From an uncultured Bacteroidales bacterium (GTDB taxonomy: Bacteria; Bacteroidota; Bacteroidia; Bacteroidales; Bacteroidaceae), in contig CADCNQ010000006.1 of NCBI GenBank assembly GCA_902802815.1, positions 16,183 to 80,182 on the forward strand: a stretch of DNA of 64,000 nucleotides. The letters run 5' to 3'. Shown one piece after another: positions 26,099-34,770 of this stretch. Numbering within the stretch: position 1 is the stretch's first letter; every line of letters starts with the position of its first letter. A program made the translations under genes and the position numbers. The notes beneath the pieces were generated by a model. It did not search any database. It was given only the letters and a program-made list of their open reading frames with translations, and had not been told where the DNA came from.

Positions 26099-26535
26099 TA
26101 CATCATCCGCTGATATGGCTCAAGCGTCTGCCTCACCGCAAAGGTTACGGTGTTCATTCGCCCTTTGCCTATAATTTCCTGCGCGATGTGGTCTATGAGA
26201 ACAACCACTACTATGCTTACGAGGACATAGAGCATCATCTTAAGGGCAATTGGTGGCAGCGGCGCTGTCAGCGTAAGCGCGAGCGTTTGCTCTTCCGTCT
26301 GCGTAACTGGTGCGGGGAGCGTCCCTTCATCCACGTCATGCAGTGGAACCCCGAGGTGGGGCGGTCTCTCTCTCCCGATGCCATGCTCGTGCTGGATGCC
26401 CTGCAGGACAATCTCCCGGCATGGGATATGATAAAGAAGGATGCTCGCACGCGTGTCACCTTCGACCTTTATGACATGGGTGTTGCGCTATTCACTCCTA
26501 CGCTCAACAAACAGAACTATATTGTCAATTGGTGA
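26095..26535 (+). CDS. Shrunken SAM-methyltransferase-like protein lacking the Rossmann core
   Basis: The 146 residues carry the two ends of a Bacteroidetes family normally about 240 long and annotated as class I SAM-dependent methyltransferase. These are an N-terminal RLPHRKGYGVHSPFAYNFL and a C-terminal WDMIKKDARTRVTFDLYDMG ... LNKQNYIVNW. The middle, which should hold the glycine-rich SAM-binding loop and acidic cofactor residue, is missing and replaced by a short basic segment (WWQRRCQRKRERLLFRLRNW). Catalysis is therefore unlikely. The reading frame is intact and coupled (ATGA) to the channel gene, which argues for a kept, perhaps binding, function. The function is unknown. Confidence 0.7.
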   Translation: MIHHPLIWLKRLPHRKGYGVHSPFAYNFLRDVVYENNHYYAYEDIEHHLKGNWWQRRCQRKRERLLFRLRNWCGERPFIHVMQWNPEVGRSLSPDAMLVLDALQDNLPAWDMIKKDARTRVTFDLYDMGVALFTPTLNKQNYIVNW

Positions 26536-26581
26536 GAAAACACAGATTAACAGAAACGAATAACACAAAAATAATAAGATT

Positions 26582-26803
26582 ATGTATTGGACACTGGAAT
26601 TGGCATCTAAACTTGAGGATGCTCCCTGGCCTGCCACCCGTGAAGAGCTTATCGACTACGCAGTTCGTAGTGGCGCTCCCCTTGAGGTGATTGAAAACCT
26701 CGAGGAGATTGAGGACGAGGGCGAAATCTACGAGAACATCGAAGACCTCTGGCCCGACTATCCTACGAAGGAAGACTTCCTCTTCAACGAGGACGAGTAC
26801 TAA
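26582..26803 (+). CDS. Small acidic DUF2795 protein
   Basis: 73-residue, strongly acidic protein with the conserved text MYWTLELASKLEDAPWPATR, ELIDYAVRSGAPLEVIENL and DLWPDYPTKEDF. It is nearly identical to proteins kept across Bacteroidetes and annotated DUF2795. The function is unknown. It lies 46 bp after the methyltransferase-like gene and converges on a GH2 gene 10 bp away. Confidence 0.9.
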   Translation: MYWTLELASKLEDAPWPATREELIDYAVRSGAPLEVIENLEEIEDEGEIYENIEDLWPDYPTKEDFLFNEDEY

Positions 26804-26813
26804 GGGAAGCTTT

Positions 26814-29243
26814 TCAACGGCTCACCGTAAGGGTCTGTCCCTCAAGGAAAGGCGATGAGGCTCTTACGGTGAACCGCTTTTCACCCTCTTCCGGCTGTAT
26901 ATATGCCACGAGACGTCCATTGTGCGTGCGCAGACGGTTGCGCTGTTGGCGTCCTGTGATGGTGGCATCGGTGATGTTGCCGTGCTCCATGCCCAGTAGG
27001 CGTGCTCCGCGTACCATGAGTGTCACCTCGTTGTCGGCAGTTGTTACAGTATTTCCGTTTTCATCCACCACTTCCACGAAGACGTGTGCCACAGAGTCTG
27101 TGGTCAGTTTCAGAGCGCTGGGCTTACCGGTGGTCACCAGTTCGTAGGAGGCTCCGTTGTCTGTCTCGCAGCGCAGTGTGCCTGGCTCGTATGCAACGCT
27201 CCACATGAGTGCTCCGGTGGCTTCGTCTCGGCGGGGTTTTCCGCCCGTTTCCTTACCGTTCAGCAGCAGCCGTGCGTCCTTGCCGTTGGTGATGCACACC
27301 ACCATCACGCTGTCGCCCAACTCCCAGTTCCATCGTCCGGGAGCATTGATGTTGGGGCGCTGGTTGCGTCGGTTATTGCCGCCTCGTCCGGGACGTGAGA
27401 AGTTGCGGTAGGTGCCGATGTAGCATACGGGCTTTGTGCTCCACAGCGTTGCCCGGTACCATCCCGAGGGCTTGCGCCAACCGGCCAGGTCCAGCAGTCC
27501 TGCCGACGACCCGCGTGCGGGCCATTGACCGCTTTCGCCCAGATAGTCGATACCGGTCCAGAGGAACTGTCCGAAAATGTGCTCGTTGTCCGTTACAGCC
27601 TTCCATGCAGGCAGGTCGTGGCGATTTTCCGAACCGTATATGATGCGCAGGGGATATGTCTTGTGGTCTATGCCATAGCGGCTCTCCGTGTAGTTGTATC
27701 CCACCACATCCACAGCGGAGGGATATGCCGTGGCATTTGACATCACGACACCTGCCAGTGCGCCTGTCGTGGGTCGTGAGGGGTCGATGGCTTTCACTAT
27801 CTTTGCCAGTCGCTGTGCGATGATGCCGATACGCTCGGCATTGGGCTGCTCGGGCTTGTAGCCTCCGTAAGCCGGTTGTGTGAACTCCTTCCCGTCACCA
27901 TTGAGCACTGGGTGAGAGTAGGGGTCGTTGGGGTAGTCCACCTCGTTGCCTATGCTCCACAGGAACACGCTGGGGTGACAGCGGTCGCGGCGTACCATGT
28001 CGGCCACGTCGCGGTCTATCCATTCCTCGAAGTAGGTGTATGTGCCTTGGAACTCGGGTTTGCCGGCATTCCATCCCTTCATCCATTTGCGCTTAGGGAA
28101 CTCCCATTCGTCCGATGCTTCGTCCATCACCAGCAGTCCCAGTTCGTCGCACAGGTCGTACACCTCGGGAGCGTGGGGATTGTGGCTAAGACGTATGGCG
28201 TTTACACCGATATCCTTGAGTTCTGCCAGACGGCGGCGCCATACTTCCTTCGGTACGGCCACGCCCAGCACACCTGCATCATCGTGCACGCACACGCCCT
28301 TCACCTTGATCCATTCACCGTTGAGGGCGAAACCCTTGTTGGGTGAGAAGTCCAGTGTGCGCAGTCCGGCACTCACTACGGACGTGTCGTTGTCCTCGGT
28401 CTTCGGGGCATTGAGCACGGTTCTGAGCGTATAGAGGTAGGGTCTTTCAAGTGTCCAGCGCTGCGGGTTCTTCACCGTTAGCGTCACCGTCTTCTTCTCC
28501 CGACTTCCGATGGCTGTCTTTGCCGCAGCTGCCACTTTGCCGTCCTTGTCGATGAGTTGCACCGTGGCACTTAACTTGCCGCTCTTTCCTTGTCTTTCGT
28601 CAGTTGTCTCCACGTCCACTTCCACCGTGGCTTTGCTTTTGTTTATGGCGGTCAGCCGGTAGGCTGTGCCCCACTGTGCCAGATGCACCTCGGGAGCGTT
28701 CACTAGCCACACGTTGCGATATATGCCCGAACCTGTGTACCAGCGCGAGTCGAACTCCTGTCCGTGGTTCACGCGGACGGCCACCACGTTACCGTCCTTC
28801 TCCAGATAGGGCGTCATGTCATATAGGAATGAGGCGAAGCCACTCGGGCGCTTGCCCAGCAGATGCCCGTTGATGTACACTTCGGAGTAGTTGTACACAC
28901 CCTCGAAGTAGATATAGTGACGTCGTCCCTCAGCCAGTTTACCGGCGGGGATGTGCAGACGGTACCATGCAACACCTCCCGGCAGATAGCCCTGACACGA
29001 ACCCTTGTCGGGCGACATGGGCAGTTCCACGCCCCAGTCGTGCGGCAGGTCAACCTTGCGCCATCGTGTATCATCGAAGGCTTTCTCCTTCATCTCAGAT
29101 TGTTCGCTGATGTTCCATGCACTGTCCACGCGAAGGAAGCTCCATCCCCTGTTGATTTTTTCGGCATGCCCGAATGACACCTGTGACTGCACTCCCGCAG
29201 CCGTTATCAGCAGTGCGAAGAGCGTAGTAAGTAGTTTTTTCAT
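26814..29243 (-). CDS. Secreted glycoside hydrolase family 2 (beta-galactosidase-like)
   Basis: Second GH2 enzyme, 809 residues. Signal peptide MKKLLTTLFALLITAAGVQS, sugar-binding domain (LPGGVAWYRLHI, YFEGVYNYSEVYINGHLLG), Ig domain, and barrel with the acid/base in FLWSIGNEVDYP (E434) and the nucleophile in IIYGSENRHDLP (E539). C-terminal domains include a DUF4982-like segment. A Gly/Arg/Asn-rich loop (SRPGRGGNNRRNQRPN) interrupts the region after the barrel. The start at 29243 is chosen for the signal peptide. It lies opposite and divergent to the isomerase-like gene. The real substrate could be a galactoside, or a galactosyl side chain of mannan given the nearby GH26. Confidence 0.9.
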   Translation of the reverse strand: MKKLLTTLFALLITAAGVQSQVSFGHAEKINRGWSFLRVDSAWNISEQSEMKEKAFDDTRWRKVDLPHDWGVELPMSPDKGSCQGYLPGGVAWYRLHIPAGKLAEGRRHYIYFEGVYNYSEVYINGHLLGKRPSGFASFLYDMTPYLEKDGNVVAVRVNHGQEFDSRWYTGSGIYRNVWLVNAPEVHLAQWGTAYRLTAINKSKATVEVDVETTDERQGKSGKLSATVQLIDKDGKVAAAAKTAIGSREKKTVTLTVKNPQRWTLERPYLYTLRTVLNAPKTEDNDTSVVSAGLRTLDFSPNKGFALNGEWIKVKGVCVHDDAGVLGVAVPKEVWRRRLAELKDIGVNAIRLSHNPHAPEVYDLCDELGLLVMDEASDEWEFPKRKWMKGWNAGKPEFQGTYTYFEEWIDRDVADMVRRDRCHPSVFLWSIGNEVDYPNDPYSHPVLNGDGKEFTQPAYGGYKPEQPNAERIGIIAQRLAKIVKAIDPSRPTTGALAGVVMSNATAYPSAVDVVGYNYTESRYGIDHKTYPLRIIYGSENRHDLPAWKAVTDNEHIFGQFLWTGIDYLGESGQWPARGSSAGLLDLAGWRKPSGWYRATLWSTKPVCYIGTYRNFSRPGRGGNNRRNQRPNINAPGRWNWELGDSVMVVCITNGKDARLLLNGKETGGKPRRDEATGALMWSVAYEPGTLRCETDNGASYELVTTGKPSALKLTTDSVAHVFVEVVDENGNTVTTADNEVTLMVRGARLLGMEHGNITDATITGRQQRNRLRTHNGRLVAYIQPEEGEKRFTVRASSPFLEGQTLTVSR

Positions 29244-29345
29244 ATCAGTAGTTATGTATTGTATTAAAAAATGTACAAAAATGCAAACTATCACGTTAAT
29301 TAGACAGAAAAAGTGCCTCGAAGGTTTATTATGCGCGTCACTTTT

Positions 29346-29376
29346 TTTGCTATATCGGAAAATATGATTAAATTTG
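29346..29376 (+). promoter_or_regulatory. Full -33/-7 promoter of the isomerase-family gene
   Basis: TTTG at 29346-29349, a 19-bp gap, then TAAATTTG at 29369-29376, 45 bp before the ATG at 29422. Confidence 0.75.
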
Positions 29377-29421
29377 TGGCATTAAACATTAAAAAAACAT
29401 CCTTAATTTATATTTAGTATT

Positions 29422-30918
29422 ATGCAAAACATTCCTGTTATCAAGATTGGTATTGTTGCGGTGAGCCGCGACTGTTTCCCCGAGTCATTGGCTGTCAACC
29501 GCCGCAAGGCTGTTATTGCAGCATATGAGAAGAAGTTCGGCAAGGATGGCATCTACGAGTGTCCCATCTGCATAGTTGAGAGTGAGATTCATGCCCAGCA
29601 AGCTCTTGAGGACATCAAGAAGGCCGGCTGTAACGCTCTGTGCGTATATTTGGGCAACTTCGGTCCCGAGATTTCTGAGACTATGATTGCCGACTGGTTT
29701 CAGGGCCCCACTATGTTCTGCGCTGCTGCAGAGGAGACTCAGAACGACCTCATTGACGGTCGCGGTGACGCCTACTGCGGTATGCTGAATGCCAGCCAGG
29801 CCCTGTCCTTGCGTAAGACGCGTGCCTACATTCCTGAGGAGCCCGTGGGCGATGCCGGACAATGTGCAGAGATGATACACGAGTTCCTGCCCATCGCCCG
29901 TGCCATCGTGGGTCTGCAGAACCTCAAGATTATCAGCTTCGGCCCTCGTCCAAACAACTTCCTGGCCTGCAACGCTCCTATCCGCGCCCTCTACGATCTC
30001 GATGTTGAGATTGAGGAGAACTCTGAACTTGACCTCCTTGAGGCGTTCCAGAAGCACGCCGGCGATCCCCGTATTGACGAGGTGGTGAAGGATATGGCTA
30101 AGGAACTTGGCACGGGCAACAAGATTCCTCAGGTGCTACCTAAGCTGGCTCAGTATGAACTCACGCTGACCGACTGGATTGAGGCTCACAAAGGCTCTCG
30201 CAAGTATGTGGCTATGGCCAACAAGTGCTGGCCTGCCTTCCAGACCATGTTCGGTTTTGTGCCTTGCTATGTCAACAGCCGTCTTACGGCCCGCGGCATT
30301 CCCGTAGCCTGCGAGGTGGACATCTACGGCGCTCTGTCCGAGTTTATCGGTACCTGTATCACTCAGGATGCTGTCACCCTGCTCGACATCAACAACTCTG
30401 TGCCTCAGGATATGTACGAGGAGAGCATCAAGGGCAAGAAGTTCGAGTGCGACAGTTACACGGAGAAGGAGATATTCATGGGCTTCCACTGTGGCAACAC
30501 AGCATCTTCCAAGGTGTGCAACTGTCAGATGTGCTTCCAGCGCATCATGGCTCGCGCTCTGCCTGTAGAGGTGACCAACGGTACCCTTGAGGGCGATTTG
30601 GTTCCCGGCAAGGCTACGGTATACCGTCTGCAGTCCACAGCCGACACCAAGTTGCGCGCCTACATCGCTCAGGGCGAGATTCTGCCCGTGGCCACCCGCT
30701 CGTTCGGCTCCATCGGTATCTTCGGCATCAAGAATATGAGCCGTTTCTATCGTCACGTGCTGATTGAGAAGCACTATCCCCACCATGCTGCCGTGATGTT
30801 CGAGCATGCCGGCAAGTATATGTGGGAGGTACTGAAGTATATGGGTATTCCTGTTGAGGAAATCGACTACAATTTCCCGAAGGGTGACTATTATCCCACG
30901 GAGAATCCTTTCTGCTAA
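29422..30918 (+). CDS. L-fucose/L-arabinose isomerase family protein
   Basis: Cytoplasmic, predicted aldose-ketose isomerase of 498 residues. The N-terminal half (IGIVAVSRDCFPESLAVNRR, CNALCVYLGNFGPEISETM) and the C-terminal half (FMGFHCGNTASSKVC, ATVYRLQSTADTKLRAYIAQ, HYPHHAAVMFEHAG) fit the FucI/AraA superfamily. Candidate metal ligands are E/D in ACEVDIYGALSEFIG and the histidines in GFHCGN and HYPHH. It is shorter than E. coli FucI (591) and matches a broad Bacteroidetes group whose sugar is not defined. A cluster CNCQMCFQR is unusual. The gene has its own strong promoter and a terminator behind it. Confidence 0.8.
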   Translation: MQNIPVIKIGIVAVSRDCFPESLAVNRRKAVIAAYEKKFGKDGIYECPICIVESEIHAQQALEDIKKAGCNALCVYLGNFGPEISETMIADWFQGPTMFCAAAEETQNDLIDGRGDAYCGMLNASQALSLRKTRAYIPEEPVGDAGQCAEMIHEFLPIARAIVGLQNLKIISFGPRPNNFLACNAPIRALYDLDVEIEENSELDLLEAFQKHAGDPRIDEVVKDMAKELGTGNKIPQVLPKLAQYELTLTDWIEAHKGSRKYVAMANKCWPAFQTMFGFVPCYVNSRLTARGIPVACEVDIYGALSEFIGTCITQDAVTLLDINNSVPQDMYEESIKGKKFECDSYTEKEIFMGFHCGNTASSKVCNCQMCFQRIMARALPVEVTNGTLEGDLVPGKATVYRLQSTADTKLRAYIAQGEILPVATRSFGSIGIFGIKNMSRFYRHVLIEKHYPHHAAVMFEHAGKYMWEVLKYMGIPVEEIDYNFPKGDYYPTENPFC

Positions 30919-30931
30919 AGTTGTGTATTAC

Positions 30932-30970
30932 AAAAAAAAGCAGGCATCCTTTTCGGGTGCCTGTTTTTTT
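30932..30970. terminator. Bidirectional rho-independent terminator
   Basis: GCAGGCATCC and GGGTGCCTGT pair (one G-T) around a TTTTC loop, with A and T runs on both sides. It lies between the convergent isomerase-like and GH26 genes. Confidence 0.88.
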
Positions 30971-30972
30971 TC

Positions 30973-32043
30973 TTACTTTACGTGCGGTATTGCCTGTTGT
31001 CGCAGGACTTTCATGTCATCGCGTGTCATGACGAAGTCGTTCGAGAAGGCCTCTTTCCACCATGCTGCGTTGCAGCTGCTGTGGCTGGTGCTGTTGAATT
31101 CGGGGCTGTTGGTGTTGTGGGTACGCCCGTGGTCATACCATGGCATGAAGAAGAGCCACTTGCAGCCGGCATTCCATTGCATGCTGATGTCAGGCACATT
31201 GCCACACTCCGTAAGTGCCGCGAATTTAGCGGGTGAGCTGTCGCGAAGGAATTTGTAGCAGGAGGTGTAGATGTCCGCTGCGCTGTTGTTGTTATAGACA
31301 TCGATGCTGACAATGTCCACATACTCGTCACCGGGATACCATCGGTAGCCGTCACTGTAAGGCTTCCCCCATGCAGCAGCCTGTGTCCACACCCAAATGA
31401 GATTGTCGAGACCCTCCTCACGGAAGCGCCGGTACATCGTGCGCCAGAGCTCGTTGCACGCCTCGGGGTCGCGGCCCCACCAGAACCACATGCCCCCAGC
31501 CTCGTGGAGCGGTCGCCAGAGCACGGGTATGTTTGCTCTTTTCAGCAGTTTCAGATAGGATGCAATCTGGTCGATGTCTTTTAACATCAGTTTGTGTTCT
31601 TTGCTCTCGGGCTCGAATATCTTGCGCACGTCGAAAGTGGTCTTGTCGGGCTCTGTGCCCCAGTAGAAGGAGTATGCTCCGCTCCTGTTGGCGGGTACGT
31701 TCCAGTGCCACATGACAGTCACCAGGCCACCCTCGTTGTTCCAGCGTATCACTTCGCTGATATCGTTATAGTCTATCCATCCTCCTTCCGTAGAGAGGTG
31801 ATGATGAATATAGTCGAAGCCGTTCAGGGCCGGCCACTTACCGGTATGCTGGTGCACCCACTTGGCTTCGTTTAGGTTCCAGTTGACGCAGGCCATCGTG
31901 CCGGAAATGGTCTTCTTGCCTTCAATAGACCTCAAACACAGCAGCAGTTGTTCTGCTTCGGCTGAGTGTCTGGGTGCATCCTGAGCAGAGATGTTGCCGA
32001 TGACGATGCAGAACAGGAAAAGGAGGGTGACAGAATGTTTCAT
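30973..32043 (-). CDS. Secreted GH26 beta-mannanase
   Basis: Predicted endo-beta-1,4-mannanase of 356 residues. A signal peptide (MKHSVTLLFLFCIVIGNISA) with no lipobox suggests a periplasmic or secreted protein. The barrel shows the GH26 pattern HPLS-like substrate text VTVMWHWNVP, the acid/base in WRPLHEAGGMWFWWG (E181) and the nucleophile in FAALTECGNVP (E279). The start at 32043 is chosen over an upstream frame because it gives the signal peptide. It stands alone with its own -7 box. A GH26 exo-mannobiohydrolase is an alternative. Confidence 0.92.
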   Translation of the reverse strand: MKHSVTLLFLFCIVIGNISAQDAPRHSAEAEQLLLCLRSIEGKKTISGTMACVNWNLNEAKWVHQHTGKWPALNGFDYIHHHLSTEGGWIDYNDISEVIRWNNEGGLVTVMWHWNVPANRSGAYSFYWGTEPDKTTFDVRKIFEPESKEHKLMLKDIDQIASYLKLLKRANIPVLWRPLHEAGGMWFWWGRDPEACNELWRTMYRRFREEGLDNLIWVWTQAAAWGKPYSDGYRWYPGDEYVDIVSIDVYNNNSAADIYTSCYKFLRDSSPAKFAALTECGNVPDISMQWNAGCKWLFFMPWYDHGRTHNTNSPEFNSTSHSSCNAAWWKEAFSNDFVMTRDDMKVLRQQAIPHVK

Positions 32044-32087
32044 CTTTTTATTATCCCGTTTACAGTTAAACATACACTATTTGCCTG

Positions 32088-32095
32088 CAAAATTA
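32088..32095 (-). promoter_or_regulatory. -7 box of the GH26 gene
   Basis: The minus strand reads TAATTTTG, 44 bp before the ATG at 32043. No good -33 box is seen. Confidence 0.45.
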
Positions 32096-32229
32096 CGGAA
32101 AATTTTGCAGACGAATGTCGTTTTCACATTATTTAGTATGTTGAATGCCTGTGCCGTTGCAGGTGCAAAGCTCGTGCAGTGACACTTTGTGCAAAAATCC
32201 GCGATGTGGCACGCCGCCAGCCCGGTTAC

Positions 32230-32280
32230 TTCGGACCGCGAGTTCGGTCGTTTCGGACTGGCAGTTAGGTCGTTTCGAGC
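32230..32280. repeat. 22-bp tandem direct repeat
   Basis: Two units, 32230-32251 and 32252-32273, share 18 of 22 bases (consensus TTCGGAC...AGTT.GGTCGT) and a third starts at 32274 (TTCGAGC). The unit contains the small palindrome GACCG...CGGTC. The region 32044-32681 contains no credible gene; it holds this repeat, the element at 32315-32506 and the ettA promoter. Confidence 0.6.
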
Positions 32281-32314
32281 TTAGAGGCAGCGTAAAGGCT
32301 GGGTGAGAGAGTGG

Positions 32315-32506
32315 AATGTTGCAAAATTGCATTGCATTTACTTTTAGTTCGGAGTGAGAAAGAGATGGAATGGTGTAATTATAGTATATATACATTATAA
32401 CTATATACATATTAGTAAATTATATAATAAATTACTATAAATTACCTGTCTTTTTATTTTCCTTCAAATTTTGCAAAAATGAAATGCAATGCAATTTTGC
32501 AATATT
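32315..32506. repeat. AT-rich element bounded by about 25-bp inverted repeats
   Basis: 32319-32339 and 32482-32502 are perfect 21-bp complements (TTGCAAAATTGC... against ...GCAATTTTGCAA), and pairing continues to 32315/32506 with one mismatch. The 140-bp interior is very AT-rich with its own TATATA palindromes near 32380-32410. No coding frame is present. The flanks read GTGG and TGGT, a possible 3-bp duplication. It may be a MITE-like insertion or an RNA structure. Confidence 0.6.
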
Positions 32507-32599
32507 TGGTAGGGCTGGACACTGTCTTTCCTCGAATAAGGTGCATTCCTTTGGATTGTAGAGTGGAAAGCATACTCTTGGCTCTTTACAAAAAGCTCC

Positions 32600-32645
32600 A
32601 ATAACCAATAAACTATAACCTCTAATCACTGAACTTTGAACTAAA
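32600..32645. repeat. Degenerate heptad tract before ettA
   Basis: Words such as ATAACCA, ATAAACT, ATAACCT and CTAATCA run into the ettA -7 box region. They are of the same type as the tracts at 55671-55726 and 62343-62372. Confidence 0.45.
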
Positions 32646-32650
32646 AATCG

Positions 32651-32658
32651 TATCTTTG
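32651..32658 (+). promoter_or_regulatory. -7 box of ettA
   Basis: TATCTTTG lies 23 bp before the ATG at 32682. A TTTG lies 12 bp upstream, closer than the usual 19-21 bp. Confidence 0.5.
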
Positions 32659-32681
32659 CTGCGAAAATAATAAAAAAATAT

Positions 32682-34379
32682 ATGGCAACAGTAGACGATA
32701 AGAAGATTATCTTCTCGATGGTGGGAGTGAGCAAGACCATCCAGCAGAATCAGAAACAGGTGCTCAAAAACATATACCTCAGCTTCTTCTACGGAGCAAA
32801 GATAGGTATCATAGGTCTCAATGGCGCGGGTAAGTCCACACTGATGAAAATCATAGCTGGACTCGATCAGCAATATCAGGGCAACGTGGTGTGGAGTCCC
32901 GGATACAGCGTTGGATACCTGCCGCAGGACCCACCCCTAAACGAGGAGAAGACCGTGAAGGAAAATGTGATGGAAGGGGTGCAGTATGTGTATGATGCGC
33001 TGGCTGAGTATGACGAGATAAATATGAAGTTCGGACAGCCGGAATACTATGAGGATGCTGACAAGATGGACAAACTGATGCAGCGGCAGGCAGAACTGCA
33101 GGACATCATCGATGCCACCGACGCATGGAATATGGACTCCAAGCTCGACCGCGCAATGGCGGCGCTGAACTGCCCGCCGGGCGACCGTAGCGTGCAGAAC
33201 CTCTCCGGAGGCGAGCGACGCCGTGTGGCACTGTGCCGGCTGCTGCTGCAGAAGCCCGACGTGCTGCTGCTGGATGAGCCCACCAACCACCTCGACGCGG
33301 AGAGCATCGACTGGCTGGAGCAGCACCTGCAGCAATATGAGGGTACCGTGATAGCCGTGACTCACGACCGCTACTTCCTTGATGATGTGGCAGAATGGAT
33401 ACTGGAACTGGACCGCGGCGAGGGTATCCCCTGGAAGGGCAACTACTCATCATGGCTGGAGCAGAAGAGCCAGCGCCTGGCACAGGAGGAGAAGACCGCA
33501 TCGAAGCGGCGCAAGACGCTGGAGCGCGAGTTGGAATGGGTGCGCATGGCTCCAAAGGCCCGGCAGGCAAAGGGCAAGGCCCGTCTGAATTCCTATGAGA
33601 TGATGCTCAACGAGGAACAGAAGCAGAAGGAGGAGAAACTGGAGATATTCATCCCCAACGGACCGCGATTGGGCAACAAGGTGATAGACGCCGAGCATGT
33701 GGCCAAGGCATATGGGGAGAAGATCCTCTTCACGGACCTCAACTTCGTGTTGCCGCCCAACGGCATCGTGGGCGTAATCGGTCCCAACGGTGCGGGAAAG
33801 ACCACGCTGTTCCGTCTCATCATGGGACTGGAGAAGGCTGATGCTGGCTCGTTTGCCGTAGGTGAGACGGTGAAACTCAGCTACGTGGACCAGCAGCACA
33901 AGGACATTGATGCCGCGAAGTCGGTGTATGAAGTGGTATCACAGGGCAATGAGACGATACGCATGGGAGGCAAGGATGTGAACGTGAGGGCCTATCTCTC
34001 TCGTTTCAATTTCAGCGGTGCCGATCAGGAAAAGAAATGCGGCGTGCTGTCGGGCGGTGAGCGCAACCGTCTGCATCTGGCCGTAGCACTGAAGCAGGAG
34101 GGTAACGTTCTGCTGTTGGACGAGCCCACCAATGACATCGATGTGAATACCTTGCGGGCGCTGGAGGAAGGTCTGGAGGCCTTCGCCGGATGTGCCGTAA
34201 TCATCAGTCACGACCGATGGTTCCTCGATCGTATATGCACACACATCCTGGCCTTCGAGGGCGAAGGCAATGTGTTCTATTTCGAAGGAAACTACTCAGA
34301 ATACGAGAGCAACAAGGCCAAACGCCTTGGACTGGAAGAGCCCAAGCGTGCCCGCTATCGCAAGCTGATGGAAGAGTAA
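32682..34379 (+). CDS. ettA: ABC-F translation factor EttA
   Basis: Ribosome-binding ATPase that gates the first peptide bond according to energy state. The 565 residues hold two ABC domains in one chain: Walker A GLNGAGKST and GPNGAGKTT, signatures NLSGGERRRVALC and VLSGGERNRLHLA, Walker B LLLDEPTNHLDAES and LLLDEPTNDIDVNT. The arm and linker text (ILELDRGEGIPWKGNYSSWL, ERELEWVRMAPKARQ) matches E. coli EttA almost word for word. There is no transmembrane domain. It is convergent with a Dabb gene, 4 bp apart. Confidence 0.95.
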   Translation: MATVDDKKIIFSMVGVSKTIQQNQKQVLKNIYLSFFYGAKIGIIGLNGAGKSTLMKIIAGLDQQYQGNVVWSPGYSVGYLPQDPPLNEEKTVKENVMEGVQYVYDALAEYDEINMKFGQPEYYEDADKMDKLMQRQAELQDIIDATDAWNMDSKLDRAMAALNCPPGDRSVQNLSGGERRRVALCRLLLQKPDVLLLDEPTNHLDAESIDWLEQHLQQYEGTVIAVTHDRYFLDDVAEWILELDRGEGIPWKGNYSSWLEQKSQRLAQEEKTASKRRKTLERELEWVRMAPKARQAKGKARLNSYEMMLNEEQKQKEEKLEIFIPNGPRLGNKVIDAEHVAKAYGEKILFTDLNFVLPPNGIVGVIGPNGAGKTTLFRLIMGLEKADAGSFAVGETVKLSYVDQQHKDIDAAKSVYEVVSQGNETIRMGGKDVNVRAYLSRFNFSGADQEKKCGVLSGGERNRLHLAVALKQEGNVLLLDEPTNDIDVNTLRALEEGLEAFAGCAVIISHDRWFLDRICTHILAFEGEGNVFYFEGNYSEYESNKAKRLGLEEPKRARYRKLMEE

Positions 34380-34383
34380 TGAC

Positions 34384-34689
34384 TCAGACCTCGAAATCGA
34401 GGCAGGAGCGCTGTACGGTGTAGGGACGCACCTTGCCGTCGGCCACGGCGACATGCTCCGGATGGACGGCATAGGCTTTGAGGGCGGCCTCCGATTCCAA
34501 AGTGCTGTCAAGCATCACATCCGCATTGGAAGAAGCCAGACGGCCGTCGATATGCACCTTTACGTCAAGAAGACCGGGCACCTTGCCCACAAGACCTTCA
34601 AGACCGGACTTTATACCGGACTTGACAACGCGCTTCTCTTCCTCGGAGAGACTGGGATTTAGAGTCCAGAGAATGATGTGTTTTACCAT
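34384..34689 (-). CDS. Dabb (stress-responsive A/B barrel) domain protein
   Basis: Small cytoplasmic ferredoxin-like alpha/beta barrel protein, 101 residues, with the usual start MVKHIILWTLNPSLSEEEK and end YAVHPEHVAVADGKVRPY (HPxH motif). Family members dimerise; the biochemical role is unknown in bacteria. The start at 34689 is chosen by homology and by the promoter at 34722-34729. Confidence 0.85.
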   Translation of the reverse strand: MVKHIILWTLNPSLSEEEKRVVKSGIKSGLEGLVGKVPGLLDVKVHIDGRLASSNADVMLDSTLESEAALKAYAVHPEHVAVADGKVRPYTVQRSCLDFEV

Positions 34690-34721
34690 AGAAATGTGAG
34701 TTTTATTGAGTTTTTGCACCG

Positions 34722-34748
34722 CAAAGATAAGACTTTTTTATATCTTTG
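34722..34748. promoter_or_regulatory. Back-to-back divergent -7 boxes (Dabb gene / hydroxyacid dehydrogenase)
   Basis: The minus strand reads TATCTTTG at 34729-34722 and the plus strand reads TATCTTTG at 34741-34748. The two identical boxes point outward and are 11 bp apart, so the block is a near-palindrome. Each promoter's -33 region lies on the other promoter. Confidence 0.6.
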
Positions 34749-34770
34749 CACACAAATAACGGAAAAAACG

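Noticed and set aside
26821..26876. Inverted repeat TCACCGTAAG/CTTACGGTGA as a terminator
   Set aside because: It falls in the coding end of the GH2 gene where two similar peptide strands (FTVR, LTVS) use mirrored codons; no T run follows.
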